Below are positions 8,708 through 17,303 of a stretch of 64,000 nucleotides of DNA, one piece after another. How positions within the stretch are numbered: position 1 is the stretch's first letter; every line of letters starts with the position of its first letter. The notes under the pieces are model-generated. The model saw only the letters and a program-made list of their open reading frames with translations, searched no databases and was not told where the DNA came from. The stretch is from Cryobacterium tepidiphilum. Lineage in GTDB: Bacteria > Actinomycetota > Actinomycetes > Actinomycetales > Microbacteriaceae. The stretch covers positions 44,933-108,932 of the forward strand of contig NZ_RDSR01000009.1 of NCBI RefSeq assembly GCF_003716325.1, given 5' to 3'. The position numbers and the translations under genes are program-made.

Positions 8708-8812
8708 TCGCGGCGGATGTCGAGGGGGAGTGGCTGAATCAGTCGCCACCGCGTCGGGTCTGGATTGCGGATTGTGGGAAACTGGTGCTTTGAATTCCGA
8801 CAGAAAGCGCGC

Positions 8813-9823
8813 ATGACCGACTCACCACGCAAGCGGCATTGGCTGCGCAACGTCCTCATCGCGCTCGGTGCCGTCGCACTCCTGATCGCAATTCCCGTCG
8901 GCGTTTACGCCTTCAGCCTCTCGCGCACCTTCGACAGTAAGAAGGAAACGATCGAGGACGTGTTCCCCGACGAGACATCGCGGCCCACTGTGCCGCAGGG
9001 GGAGGCCGGCAAGGCCGAGAACATCCTGCTGCTGGGCTCCGACACCCGCGGCGAACTCGGTGACGACCTCGACGACATCCGTGGCCAGCGGTCGGACACG
9101 ATGATGGTCGCCCACATCCCTGCCGACCACAAGCACGTCTACATCATGTCGATCATGCGTGACAGCTGGGTCGACATCCCGGGCCACGGCCAGGCGAAGG
9201 TGAACGCCGCGCTCTCCTATGGCGGCATCCCCTTGGTGGTTCAGACGGTGGAGGGCCTGATCTCGGCGCGCATCGACCACGTGGCCATCGTCGACTTCAG
9301 CGGATTCGAGGGGGTCACCAACGCGCTCGGCGGCGTCGAGGTCAACAACGACATCGGCTTCAACTCCTCACACCTCAAGGGGCACTACTTCCCGCAGGGT
9401 GTGCAGACCATGAACGGCACGGAGGCGCTCGCCTTCGTGCGCGAACGCTACGCCTTCGCCGACGGCGACTTTCAGCGGGCCCGCAACCAGCAGGCCTACC
9501 TGAAGGCCGTGATCGACAAGGTGCTGAGCGCCGGCACGCTGCTCGACCCGGTGAAGACGAACAACTTGGTCTCGGCGATCGCGCCGTACCTCAAGGTGGA
9601 CAAGGGCTTCGACTCGGCCTACGTTGCGTCGCTCATCCTCAAGATGTCGTCGGTGCGGTCGGGGGACATCACGTTCTTCACCGCGCCCACTGCCGGCACC
9701 GGAACCTCCGACGGCGGGCAGTCCATCGTGAACCTCGACGCCGAGAAGATGAAGCTGCTGCAGGAGGCGTTCCGCACCGACCGGCTGGACACCTACCAGC
9801 CGGAATTGCAGACCATGCAGTAG
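8813..9823 (+). CDS. LytR-CpsA-Psr (LCP) family glycopolymer ligase
   Basis: LCP enzymes move undecaprenyl-linked glycopolymers onto peptidoglycan outside the membrane. The 336-residue protein has a short basic cytoplasmic tail, one membrane helix (about 13-33) and an extracellular LCP domain. Catalytic-type residues are intact: NILLLGSDTRG (70-80), QRSDTMMV (92-99), SIMRDSWVDIPG (113-124), VRERYAFADGDFQRARNQQ (209-227). I chose the ATG at 8813; an in-frame ATG at 8765 would add 16 unconserved residues. The following terminator closes the transcript. Placed next to ugd and the EPS genes, it is a plausible ligase for that polymer. Confidence 0.92.
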   Translation: MTDSPRKRHWLRNVLIALGAVALLIAIPVGVYAFSLSRTFDSKKETIEDVFPDETSRPTVPQGEAGKAENILLLGSDTRGELGDDLDDIRGQRSDTMMVAHIPADHKHVYIMSIMRDSWVDIPGHGQAKVNAALSYGGIPLVVQTVEGLISARIDHVAIVDFSGFEGVTNALGGVEVNNDIGFNSSHLKGHYFPQGVQTMNGTEALAFVRERYAFADGDFQRARNQQAYLKAVIDKVLSAGTLLDPVKTNNLVSAIAPYLKVDKGFDSAYVASLILKMSSVRSGDITFFTAPTAGTGTSDGGQSIVNLDAEKMKLLQEAFRTDRLDTYQPELQTMQ

Positions 9824-9958
9824 CGAGTCCGGCGTGTTGTCGCTCCGACGCGAATCTCTACCCCCTGTTCGGGGTCATTGTGTCGGCATTAATGCGGACG
9901 TACCGTGAGTGTGTGACCTGCTCCTAACCCGAATAGGGGCGATCATTCATAACCCGAA

Positions 9959-10004
9959 GATCCCCTGGGTCTCCCACGATGTGGGGAGATCCAGGGGATC
10001 TTTT
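9959..10004 (+). terminator. Strong rho-independent terminator after the LCP gene
   Basis: A long, nearly perfect hairpin: left arm GATCCCCTGGGTCTCCCAC, loop GAT, right arm GTGGGGAGATCCAGGGGATC, then TTTT. It ends transcription of the LCP gene. The rest of the 393-bp spacer (9824-10216) holds a second GC-rich hairpin at about 10032-10070 and three copies of the short string TAACCCGAA (near 9925, 9950, 10048); I see no gene there. Confidence 0.85.
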
Positions 10005-10216
10005 CGTCTCTTGCGGTTTAAACACAGAGCATCCCCCCGCGCACAGCTAACCCGAATAGCGCGGCGGGGGGACGACCAAGTCTAGCGCGACAGAAAGCGG
10101 CTGGGTGACGGTTCCCTGTGAGTTTCTATTCCCGCGCCTCCGTCCCGGAAGCGCGGGCCGTTCCGGGGAGCGGGTTAGTCTGGAAGGGTCCCAGCACCTG
10201 ATCGCACGAGGCAGAA

Positions 10217-11074
10217 ATGCAACCATTCGCGCAACTGTCGCCGAAACGCATGGCGTGGCGCGTAGCATCCGTTGCGGTGGGAACCTTCGTGGTGATTGTT
10301 GCCATGCTCGCCGGCATGAGGGCCTGGAGCCTGAGCCAGGGGTTCGCGTTCCAGGCCATCCCGGGAGCCCTGCCGAGCGCGACGCCGGGCCCGCCGGGCG
10401 GCCCGGGTCCGCAGAACATCCTGCTGCTGGGCGTTGACGCCGGCCCCGCGGATGCGACGGCGACGCCTGATCCTGCGGCGCACCTCGACGGCCTCAGCAG
10501 CGTGCTGCTCGTGCACCTTCCCGCCGAGCGGGACGGCGTGGAAGTGTCGTCGATCCCGGCCAGTGTGCCCCTGCGCGACGACACGACGATCGGGGAGGCG
10601 CTGCGCTCCGGCGGCGTGACGAACGCGGTTGAGGAGGCCGAGGGACTGCTTGACACGCACATCGACCACGTCGCCGTGATCGACGACAACGCGTACGCGG
10701 CAGTGGCCGAGGCCTTTGAGGGGGTGACTGTGACAGCGGATTCGCCCTTCCGCACCCGGGACGGCGGCCAGGTCGCTGCCGGCACGCAGCGGCTCGACGC
10801 GGCGGGCGTGCTCGCCTACCTGCGGCCCGACCCTGCCCAGCCCGGGGCCGAGGAGCTCGCGATGCGCAATCAGCAGGAGCTGATCGAGTCGATGCTCGGG
10901 GAGGCCGTGAGCGGTGACACGCTGACGAACCTGCGGCTTCTCGCTGACCTGTCCGCCGAGGTGAACCCGTACATCGCCGTGGACGAAACGCTCACGCCGG
11001 AGTATCTGGCGGGGCTCGGGCTGAAGCTCGACGACATCCGTTCTGACGTCGTGTTCGACACGTTCAGGGGCTAA
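10217..11074 (+). CDS. Degenerate LCP-family protein lacking catalytic motifs
   Basis: A 285-residue protein with the LCP layout: membrane helix at 15-34, a Pro/Gly linker, then QNILLLGVDAG (66-76), the domain core IDHVAVID (149-156) and RNQQELI (217-223). Compared with the intact LCP protein upstream, the SDTMM block is replaced by LSSVLLVHLP, the MRD block by IPASVPL, and the VRERYAF..FQRAR block by YLRPDPAQPGAEELAMR. The arginines and aspartates that bind pyrophosphate and metal in LCP enzymes are therefore absent. It is probably non-catalytic, perhaps a partner or sensor. Its stop codon overlaps that of the convergent VanZ-like gene. Confidence 0.75.
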   Translation: MQPFAQLSPKRMAWRVASVAVGTFVVIVAMLAGMRAWSLSQGFAFQAIPGALPSATPGPPGGPGPQNILLLGVDAGPADATATPDPAAHLDGLSSVLLVHLPAERDGVEVSSIPASVPLRDDTTIGEALRSGGVTNAVEEAEGLLDTHIDHVAVIDDNAYAAVAEAFEGVTVTADSPFRTRDGGQVAAGTQRLDAAGVLAYLRPDPAQPGAEELAMRNQQELIESMLGEAVSGDTLTNLRLLADLSAEVNPYIAVDETLTPEYLAGLGLKLDDIRSDVVFDTFRG

Positions 11075-11526
11075 GCCGCGGCGGTCTCCACCGCCATGGC
11101 GCGCTCGCCCCACAGCGTGAGCACCAGCAGGGCCAGCACGGTGCCGAGGATGGCGCCGGTGGTGTTGGCGACGACATCGGCGATCGACGGGAAGCGCTCG
11201 GCGAGGAAGATCAGCTGGCCGAACTCGATGGTGGCGCTGGCGGCGAATCCCGCGGCGAACCCGAGCCACCAGCGCTCTATACCGAAGTAGGCGACGACCA
11301 GCAGCCCGACGGGAACGAACAGGGCGATGTTCGCCGTGAATTCGACCACCGAGTAGTTGATGGCGTGCGGCATGCCGTATTTGTGCAAAACCCAGAGGAT
11401 GTGCTGGATGCTGGCATGCGCATCCTGGTCGACCGGGGTGGGCCAGAATGCGGTGAGCGCCATGAACACGGCGTAGACGGCGGCTGCCCAGGGCGCGGCG
11501 CGCCTCAGTAGTTCGGCCAGCGTCAC
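11071..11526 (-). CDS. VanZ-like membrane protein
   Basis: A 151-residue protein with about four membrane helices and the VanZ-family block VVEFTANIALFVPVGLL followed by a conserved acidic SATIEFGQLIF and DVVANTTGAILG. VanZ proteins are linked to teicoplanin resistance in enterococci, but most actinobacterial members have unknown envelope roles. GTG start with a GAGGAGA ribosome site. Its TAG stop overlaps the TAA stop of the LCP-like gene on the opposite strand. The neighbourhood of LCP and wall genes fits an envelope function. Confidence 0.85.
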   Translation of the reverse strand: MTLAELLRRAAPWAAAVYAVFMALTAFWPTPVDQDAHASIQHILWVLHKYGMPHAINYSVVEFTANIALFVPVGLLVVAYFGIERWWLGFAAGFAASATIEFGQLIFLAERFPSIADVVANTTGAILGTVLALLVLTLWGERAMAVETAAA

Positions 11527-11598
11527 GTCGTCTCCTCACCGGATGCGGCGGGCTCGGGTCGGGTGCACCGGTGTCGCATCGCCGTGGATGTGCCAATA

Positions 11599-12516
11599 CT
11601 AACCACGCGTGCGCGCCGTGTCGTGCGTTCGCCGCCACGGGAAGGGAACGGTGAGGAGCACCAGCCCGACGCCGATCAGGGCGAGCCCGGCCCAGCCGGC
11701 CGCGTTCATCCGCTCGCCGACGACGACGATGGCGAGCACGGCGGCGACCGCGGGCTCGGTGAGGGTAAGGGTTGTCGCGGTGCTGGGCCGCACGCGCTCC
11801 AAGCCGATGCCGAAGAGGAGGTAGCCGAGGAACATCGGCACGAGCGCCATGTAGGCGGCGACGGCCAGCGACTGGGGCGACGACACGAGTGTTGCGCCGG
11901 TCGCGATGAGCACGGGGACCAGGAGCGCGCCGCCGAGCCCGAAGACGGCGCCCATCGAGGCGGCGCGGCCGACCGCCCGCTGCATCATGCGGTGCACCGC
12001 CCAGGAGTAGACGGCGTAGGTGACGCCGGCGAGCAGGCCGAGCGCCACGCTCGCAACGGTCGCTCCCGCCGACGCGGTCGCTCCGCCGAGTCGGGACACG
12101 CACAGGAGCGCGCTCCCACCCACGGCGAGAACGGCGGCGACGGCCCACCGCCGAGTCAGGGGAGTGCCGTCGATCGTGCGCTCCAAGATGGCCGAGGCCA
12201 GCGGCGCGGACGCCAGCGAGACGACCGTGCCCACCGCCACACCGCCGAGCCGCATCGAGCTGTAGAACGCAAGCGGGTAGACGGCGACGGAGATGGCGCC
12301 GAGCGCGACGAGGGCGCGGTTTCTCTGCAACAGTCCCCGCGAACGCCGTATCGACGGGATGGCGATGGCGGATTGCAGGATCCCGCCGATCCCCATCGCC
12401 GCAGCGCCGATCGCGAGCGGACTCGCGTGCGGCGCGAAGGTCGCGGCCGTGCCGGTCGTGCCCCACAGCACCGACGCGACGAGGATCGCCGCGATGCCGC
12501 CTCCGGCGCGGCTCAC
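11599..12516 (-). CDS. EamA-family (DMT superfamily) transporter
   Basis: A 305-residue inner-membrane protein with ten predicted helices as two EamA repeats. The first begins VASVLWGTTGTAATFAP, the family start with the LWG..T signature; the second spans about residues 155-290 (LLAGVTYAVYSWAVHRMM onward) and ends in LALIGVGLVLL. It probably exports or imports a small metabolite; substrate unknown. GTG start with a weak ribosome site. It is the last gene before tRNA-Pro on the same strand and is not obviously part of an operon. Confidence 0.88.
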   Translation of the reverse strand: MSRAGGGIAAILVASVLWGTTGTAATFAPHASPLAIGAAAMGIGGILQSAIAIPSIRRSRGLLQRNRALVALGAISVAVYPLAFYSSMRLGGVAVGTVVSLASAPLASAILERTIDGTPLTRRWAVAAVLAVGGSALLCVSRLGGATASAGATVASVALGLLAGVTYAVYSWAVHRMMQRAVGRAASMGAVFGLGGALLVPVLIATGATLVSSPQSLAVAAYMALVPMFLGYLLFGIGLERVRPSTATTLTLTEPAVAAVLAIVVVGERMNAAGWAGLALIGVGLVLLTVPFPWRRTHDTARTRG

Positions 12517-12586
12517 CGGGCGGCGCCCGTGTCAGCGAGGACCATCGACTTCACCGTCTCTCGTGCTGTTGCCCAGCGGATACCCA

Positions 12587-12619
12587 AAACGCTCCCGCCT
12601 GCAAGAGGCGGGAGCGTTT
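12587..12619 (-). terminator. Rho-independent terminator downstream of tRNA-Pro
   Basis: Perfect 14-bp stem with arms AAACGCTCCCGCCT and AGGCGGGAGCGTTT and a 5-base loop. On the minus strand the stem ends in TTTT. It lies a few bases beyond the tRNA-Pro 3' end and is the obvious terminator for that RNA; it may also act in the other direction. Confidence 0.85.
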
Positions 12620-12623
12620 CGAT

Positions 12624-12700
12624 TGGTCGGGGTAACAGGATTTGAACCTGCGACCTCGTCGTCCCGAACGACGCGCGCTACCAAGCTGCGCCATACCCCG
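12624..12700 (-). tRNA. tRNA-Pro (anticodon CGG)
   Basis: A 77-nt cloverleaf with encoded CCA. The acceptor stem CGGGGTA pairs with TACCCCG, the D-arm contains GCAGCTTGGTAGCGC, the anticodon arm is CGTCG-TTCGGGA-CGACG, and the T-arm contains GGTTCAAATCC. The anticodon CGG reads CCG, an abundant codon in this high-G+C genome. Confidence 0.97.
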
Positions 12701-12785
12701 ATGGCCCGTGGGCCTCAATAAGTATAGACGCTCCCGGCGGCCAGTGCTGACAGCATCCGTTGGCCCTAAGCCTCGACCGGCAGTT

Positions 12786-12847
12786 GCGCGGGTTGAACGC
12801 CGCTACGCTCGTTGAATTCAGCCCGCGAAGCGGCGTTCAACCCGCGC
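12786..12847. repeat. 62-bp palindrome, family 2 copy 1 (centre GAATTC)
   Basis: Arms of about 30 bp run inward from GCGCGGGTTGAACGCCGCT and meet at TTGAATTCA. The same 62-bp sequence, with a few changes, recurs at 54541-54602. It lies 23 bp past the stop of the metallophosphoesterase gene. It has no T-run, so it is not an ordinary terminator. Confidence 0.8.
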
Positions 12848-12870
12848 ACCGCGAATTCGCGGACGACGGG

Positions 12871-13857
12871 TCAGAACGAGCCGGCGGTGAGGGTGAGGAG
12901 CGTCGCCTCGGGCGGGCAGGCGAAGCGCACCGGCGCGTAGATCGACGTGCCGAGGCCGGCCGAGACGTTCAGGTACGCGGTGCGCAGGCCCTGGTGCCAG
13001 AGGCTCAGCCCCTTCACCTGCTTGCGCGGGATGTCGCAATTGGTCACGAGCGCGCCGAAGCCGGGAACGCAGACCTGGCCGCCGTGCGTGTGCCCGGCGA
13101 AGATCAGCTGCGCGCCGTGGTTCACGAACGAGTTCAGCACCCGCTGGTACGGCGCGTGTGCGACGCCGACGGTCACCGTGGGGCGCGGTTCGGCCGCAAC
13201 GGATGGGTCGGGCCAGGTCTCGTCGGAGAGCGGGTCGTTCGCGCGCAGGTCGTCGATCGCGCCCGTGATCACCTCGAGGCGGTCACGCCCCACGTGCGGG
13301 TCGTCGACCCCGAAGAACTCGAAGTGCGTGCCGCCCAGGTCGAGGGCGCCAGCCTTGTTGTTCAGGTCGACCCAGCCGAGGTTCTCGAACACGCCGAGCA
13401 GGCGGTCGATGTCGAGCCGCTCCACCTCGGGATGCACCACCGAGGGGCCGCCGAAGTACTTCAGCGGGTTCTTCGGCTGCGGTCCGACGTAGTCGTTCGA
13501 GCCGTTCACGAACACGCCCGGCACGCCCTCGAACGGGGCGAGGGCGTAGGCGATGCCACGGATGCCGTCGGCATGGCCCAGGTTGTCGCCCGTGTTCACG
13601 ATGAGGTCGGGTTTCAGGTCGGCCAGCGCGCGGATCCAGTCCTGCTTGTCGGTCTGCCAGGGCGCCATGTGCAGGTCGGACAGATGCAGCACGCGGATGC
13701 TCTCCGCCCCCGGCGGCAGCACCGGCACCGTCACCTCGCGCAGCGTGAAGTCGTTGCGCTCCACGAGTGCTCCCCAGGCGAAGGCGCCGAGGCCGGCCGC
13801 GCCGACTGCGCCTGCAGTCAGCGCGGCCACCTTGCCGCCGAGGCGGAGGGCGCTCAA
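12871..13857 (-). CDS. Membrane-anchored metallophosphoesterase (calcineurin-like)
   Basis: A 328-residue protein with one N-terminal hydrophobic segment (about 5-28), then a calcineurin-like domain: LHLSDLHM (metal-binding Asp and His), NTGDNLGH, GSNDYVG in place of the usual GNHD, and AGHTHGGQVCVPG with the last metal-binding histidines. The GSND variant is common in actinobacterial members placed beside ponA. It starts inside the end of ponA (4-bp overlap), so the two form an operon. The phosphoester substrate is unknown; a wall- or nucleotide-related role is inferred from the neighbour. Confidence 0.9.
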   Translation of the reverse strand: MSALRLGGKVAALTAGAVGAAGLGAFAWGALVERNDFTLREVTVPVLPPGAESIRVLHLSDLHMAPWQTDKQDWIRALADLKPDLIVNTGDNLGHADGIRGIAYALAPFEGVPGVFVNGSNDYVGPQPKNPLKYFGGPSVVHPEVERLDIDRLLGVFENLGWVDLNNKAGALDLGGTHFEFFGVDDPHVGRDRLEVITGAIDDLRANDPLSDETWPDPSVAAEPRPTVTVGVAHAPYQRVLNSFVNHGAQLIFAGHTHGGQVCVPGFGALVTNCDIPRKQVKGLSLWHQGLRTAYLNVSAGLGTSIYAPVRFACPPEATLLTLTAGSF

Positions 13858-16493
13858 CCCTTCTTGTCCTTCGGCTTCGTGGGCTCCTTGGTCGGCTCCG
13901 GAGCCTTGGTCGCCGTCGGCTTGGGCTCCTCCTTCGGCGGGGCGACGTAGTGACCGATGGTGATGGTCACGTTGCTGCCGGGCCTGGCCTCGTTCCCGCC
14001 GCCGGGCGACTGCGAGATGACGACGCCGTCCTGCGACTTGTCGCTGGTGTCCTTCGTCTCGGTCGAGACGCCGAACCCACTGAGAACGCCGCGAGCGGCC
14101 TGCTCATTCTGCCCGGTGACATCCGGAACGACGGTCAGCGAGCCGTTGCTGGTGTAGATCGTGACGGTCGAACCGCGGCCCGTGATGCCCGACGGGTCGG
14201 TGCCCGTGACGGTGCCCTTCGGCAGCGAGGAGTCGACGTCGCCGCCCACCATCGGGTTGAAGCCGGCCTTGTTCAGCGCGGACTGGGCCTCGGAGACGGA
14301 CATGCCGCGAACGTCGGGGATCGAGACCTGCGGGGCCTGGATGACGTCCGGTGCCGGCTCGGGGAAGTCGTCTCCGCCGTACTTGGCGTTGGCGACCGAC
14401 ATGATGTCGGGCCACATGCGGTGACGAGCCTCTGCGGCGCGGCCGCTGTCGAAGAACACTTCGCGTTGGTTGAGCACGTGGTGGCCCTCGCCCTTCAGGC
14501 CCACGAGACCCACGACGGTGGCAACCTTGGTGCTGGCGCCGTTCATCCACGTGTCCACGTTGCCGTCGGTGGTACCGGTCTTGCCGATCATCGGCACCTT
14601 GGGCTCGGTGGCGTAGTACGACGACGTCGCGGTTCCGGCGTCATCCGTCATGACCTTGCCCATGGCGTAGGTGAGGCCGGCATTGAGCTTCTTGTCGATG
14701 GCCTGGTGGCACTCGGACTTCGGAATCGGCAGCTCCTTGCCCTCCGGGCCGATGATCTTGTCGATCGCGATCGGAGTGCAGACCTTGCCCTTGTTGGCGA
14801 TGCCCGCGTAGGCGGTGACCATCGTCAGCGGCGCGATCTCGTTGGTGCCGAGCACGGTGCCAGCCGACTGCTTCAACGGGTCGCCGTCGGCGCGGTGCAC
14901 TCCGAAGTCCTTCGCCGTGTTGGCGATACCGCAGAGGTCTAGCTCCTTCGCCATGCCGATGAAGGCGGTGTTGATCGACCGCTCGGTGGCGTACAGGGCT
15001 GTGTAGTCCGAGCCGGTCTCGCCGTCTTCATCGTTCTGCGGGCTGAAGCCCTGGGCATCATAGTTCTGGGTGCCATGGCAGCTGTCGCGGAAGTCGCCCC
15101 AGTTGTCGCGGTACGCGGAATCGGTGTGCTCCTTCAGCGTGTGGCCTTCTTTCAGCCACTCCGCGAGAGTGAAGACCTTGTACGTCGATCCGGGCTGGAA
15201 CCCGCTCGAGCCGCCGAAGCCGACATCCGTGTTGTAGTTGATCGGCGAGTACTTGTCGCTCTTCGCCAGCACGTCGGGGTCCTGGCTGTAGATCTTGTTC
15301 TGCGCCATCGCGAGGATGCGACCGGTTCCGACCTGCACGCTGGTGGCGAGGGCGGCCTCGTTCCAGCCGTCGTAAGTCATCGGAACGTTCTTTTTGATGG
15401 TCTTGACGGCCGCGTTCTGCACGTCGAGGTCGAGCGTCGTGTACACGTCGAAGCCGCCGCGGCGGAAGTTCTGCTGGCGGGTCTCTTCGTCTTTGCCGAA
15501 GGTCGGGTCGGTGCGGAGGATGTGGGTCACGTAGTCGCAGAAGTAGGCGTTCGCCTTGGCCGAGGCGCAGCCGGTGCTCGGCGGCGTGATCTTCGGCTCG
15601 ATCTTGGTGGCGATCGCCTCGTCGTGCTGCTTCTCGGTGATCTTCCCGTACTTGAGCATCTCGTCAAGGATGTAGTCCCGGCGCGACTTGTTGTCGGCGT
15701 ATCCGTTGGCCTTGCCGTTGGTCGGGCTGTCGGGGTTGTCGAGCTGGAACTTGACGGGGTTGTTCACGATGGCCACGAGGCTTGCCGCCTGCGGCAGCGT
15801 CAGCTTGGACGCGCTCGTGTTGTAGTAGTAGTTCGCCGCCGACTCGATGCCGTAGACGGTGCCGCCGAAGAGGGCGATGTTGAGGTACCCGTTGAGGATC
15901 TCGTCCTTCGAGTACTCCTTCTCAACGCCGATCGCGTAGCGCATCTCCTGGAGCTTGCGCTCAGCGGATGTCTCGGTCGCGTCGGTGTAGCAGGCGTTGC
16001 GCTTCTCTTCGTTGCTGATGAGCTCGCACTTCTGCACCAGCACGTTCTTCACGTACTGCTGGGTGATGGAGGAGCCGCCACGGGTGCGGCCGGTGGCGAC
16101 CGTCTGCACAGCGCCCTTGATCGTGCCGCCGATGTCGATGCCGCCGTGCTCATAGAAGTGCGGGTCCTCGCCGGCGACCGCAGCATCCTTCACGAACTGG
16201 TTGATCTGGTCCCAGCCGACCTCGACGCGGTTCTGGTCGTAGAAGGAGGCAAGCAGCACTTTGCCGCCGTCGTCTTTCTTCGCGTAGATGTTGCTCTTCT
16301 GCGAGAGCTGGTCGATCTTGAGGTACTCGGGCAGGTTCTCGAAGACGTTCATCGTGTTCGTCGCAGCCATGCCGGACACGGCCAGGGCAGGGGTGACAGC
16401 GACGGTGACGAGCACGCCGGCGATGGCGCTCATGCCGACGAAGCCAAGAAGCCCCCCGACCCAACGACCCATCGAACGATTTTTGGCAGACAT
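13854..16493 (-). CDS. ponA: Bifunctional penicillin-binding protein 1A (glycosyltransferase/transpeptidase with PASTA domains)
   Basis: Polymerises and cross-links peptidoglycan at the outer face of the membrane. The 879-residue protein has an N-terminal membrane helix (about 11-35), a GT51 domain with the catalytic Glu in AVAGEDPHFYEHGGID (109 region) and TRGGSSITQQYVKN, and a transpeptidase domain with STYK (Ser436-Lys439), SIN (506-508) and KTGTT (638-642). Two PASTA domains (about 723-783 and 786-847) and a Lys/Pro-rich tail follow. PASTA domains bind peptidoglycan and are common in actinobacterial PBPs. It is divergent from the 16544 gene and coupled to the metallophosphoesterase downstream. 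Confidence 0.96.
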   Translation of the reverse strand: MSAKNRSMGRWVGGLLGFVGMSAIAGVLVTVAVTPALAVSGMAATNTMNVFENLPEYLKIDQLSQKSNIYAKKDDGGKVLLASFYDQNRVEVGWDQINQFVKDAAVAGEDPHFYEHGGIDIGGTIKGAVQTVATGRTRGGSSITQQYVKNVLVQKCELISNEEKRNACYTDATETSAERKLQEMRYAIGVEKEYSKDEILNGYLNIALFGGTVYGIESAANYYYNTSASKLTLPQAASLVAIVNNPVKFQLDNPDSPTNGKANGYADNKSRRDYILDEMLKYGKITEKQHDEAIATKIEPKITPPSTGCASAKANAYFCDYVTHILRTDPTFGKDEETRQQNFRRGGFDVYTTLDLDVQNAAVKTIKKNVPMTYDGWNEAALATSVQVGTGRILAMAQNKIYSQDPDVLAKSDKYSPINYNTDVGFGGSSGFQPGSTYKVFTLAEWLKEGHTLKEHTDSAYRDNWGDFRDSCHGTQNYDAQGFSPQNDEDGETGSDYTALYATERSINTAFIGMAKELDLCGIANTAKDFGVHRADGDPLKQSAGTVLGTNEIAPLTMVTAYAGIANKGKVCTPIAIDKIIGPEGKELPIPKSECHQAIDKKLNAGLTYAMGKVMTDDAGTATSSYYATEPKVPMIGKTGTTDGNVDTWMNGASTKVATVVGLVGLKGEGHHVLNQREVFFDSGRAAEARHRMWPDIMSVANAKYGGDDFPEPAPDVIQAPQVSIPDVRGMSVSEAQSALNKAGFNPMVGGDVDSSLPKGTVTGTDPSGITGRGSTVTIYTSNGSLTVVPDVTGQNEQAARGVLSGFGVSTETKDTSDKSQDGVVISQSPGGGNEARPGSNVTITIGHYVAPPKEEPKPTATKAPEPTKEPTKPKDKKG

Positions 16494-16543
16494 AGGATTG
16501 AGCGTAAGGGACGAAGCTGAAAATCCACCTGAATGGGAGAGCC

Positions 16544-16735
16544 ATGCCTGCCTGGGAATACCTCACGACGCCGTTGATGATTCATAACACTGCGGCCATC
16601 CTCAACAACTGGGGAGCCGACGGCTGGGAGCTGGTGCAGGTCGTCACCGGTCCCGAGGGCGGACTGGTCGCCTATCTGAAGCGCCCGCTGGCGTCGGCGA
16701 CGACGGATGTCGACGCATCCGCTGTGGGGGCCTGA
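16544..16735 (+). CDS. Small DUF4177-like protein
   Basis: A 63-residue protein beginning MPAWEYLTTPLMIHNTAAIL and containing NNWGADGWELVQVV, a pattern (LN.WG..GWELV) typical of small DUF4177-type proteins of unknown function that sit next to ponA in actinobacteria. Good ribosome site (GGGAGAG). The RidA gene begins one base after its stop, so they are co-transcribed. No catalytic residues can be named. Confidence 0.8.
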   Translation: MPAWEYLTTPLMIHNTAAILNNWGADGWELVQVVTGPEGGLVAYLKRPLASATTDVDASAVGA

Positions 16736-16736
16736 C

Positions 16737-17207
16737 ATGTCGATGATCGAAACCCGCCTGGCGGAGCTGGGCATCGAATTACCCGAGGTCGTGCCGCCCG
16801 TGGCCGCCTACGTGCCGGCGATCGTCTCGGGCACGCTCGTCTTCACCGCGGGTCAGCTGCCGATGGTGGCGGGCAAGCTGCCCGCGACCGGCAAGGTCGG
16901 CGACGGCGAGGGTCTCGTGCCGGCCGATGACGCGCGCCAGTATGCGCGCCAGTCGGCGCTCAACGCCCTCGCGGCCATCAAGGCGGTGATCGGGTCGCTC
17001 GACCGGGTGACGCAAGTGGTCAAGGTGACGGGCTTCGTCGCATCCGACCCGTCGTTCACCGGGCAGCCGGGTGTCATCAACGGCGCCTCCGAGCTGCTCG
17101 GCGAGGTCTTCGGCGACATCGGCGTGCACGCGCGGTCGGCCGTGGGGGTTTCGGTGCTGCCGCTCGATGCGCCCGTCGAGGTCGAGCTCATCGTCTCGTT
17201 CGCGTGA
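16737..17207 (+). CDS. RidA-family protein (YjgF/YER057c/UK114)
   Basis: RidA proteins hydrolyse reactive enamine/imine intermediates made by PLP enzymes. The 156-residue protein belongs to the longer branch (IETRLAELGIELP at the start, LVFTAGQLP, then VVKVTGFVASDPSF and the C-terminal HARSAVGVSVLPLDAPVEVE). The conserved arginine of the active cleft is in HARSAVG. I chose the ATG at 16737, with GGGGG upstream, rather than the ATG at 16707 inside the preceding gene. Whether it deaminates imines or has another role in this branch is not settled. Confidence 0.9.
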   Translation: MSMIETRLAELGIELPEVVPPVAAYVPAIVSGTLVFTAGQLPMVAGKLPATGKVGDGEGLVPADDARQYARQSALNALAAIKAVIGSLDRVTQVVKVTGFVASDPSFTGQPGVINGASELLGEVFGDIGVHARSAVGVSVLPLDAPVEVELIVSFA

Positions 17208-17209
17208 CC

Positions 17210-17287
17210 AGCCCGCGAACTGAGCGTTGCCTCGACCGTACGACGTTGACCCCCGCCGCGTGTCGCAACTCACCGTTCGCGGCGGGG
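17210..17287. repeat. Imperfect long palindrome between ridA and tauE genes
   Basis: The outer arms CCCGCGAAC..TTGC and GCAACTCACCGTTCGCGG match as an inverted repeat over about 20 bp with small gaps, with about 34 bp between them. It occupies most of the 96-bp spacer. No second copy was found in the window. It resembles the other long palindromes in size and position. Confidence 0.5.
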
Positions 17288-17303
17288 GAACGCCGGTGAT
17301 CTC

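Noticed and set aside
10175..12466. Very long minus-strand frame of 763 codons across LCP-like, VanZ and EamA genes
   Set aside because: It is Arg/Ala/Gly/His-rich with no recognisable domain and overlaps three well-supported genes in another frame; typical of high-G+C antisense frames.
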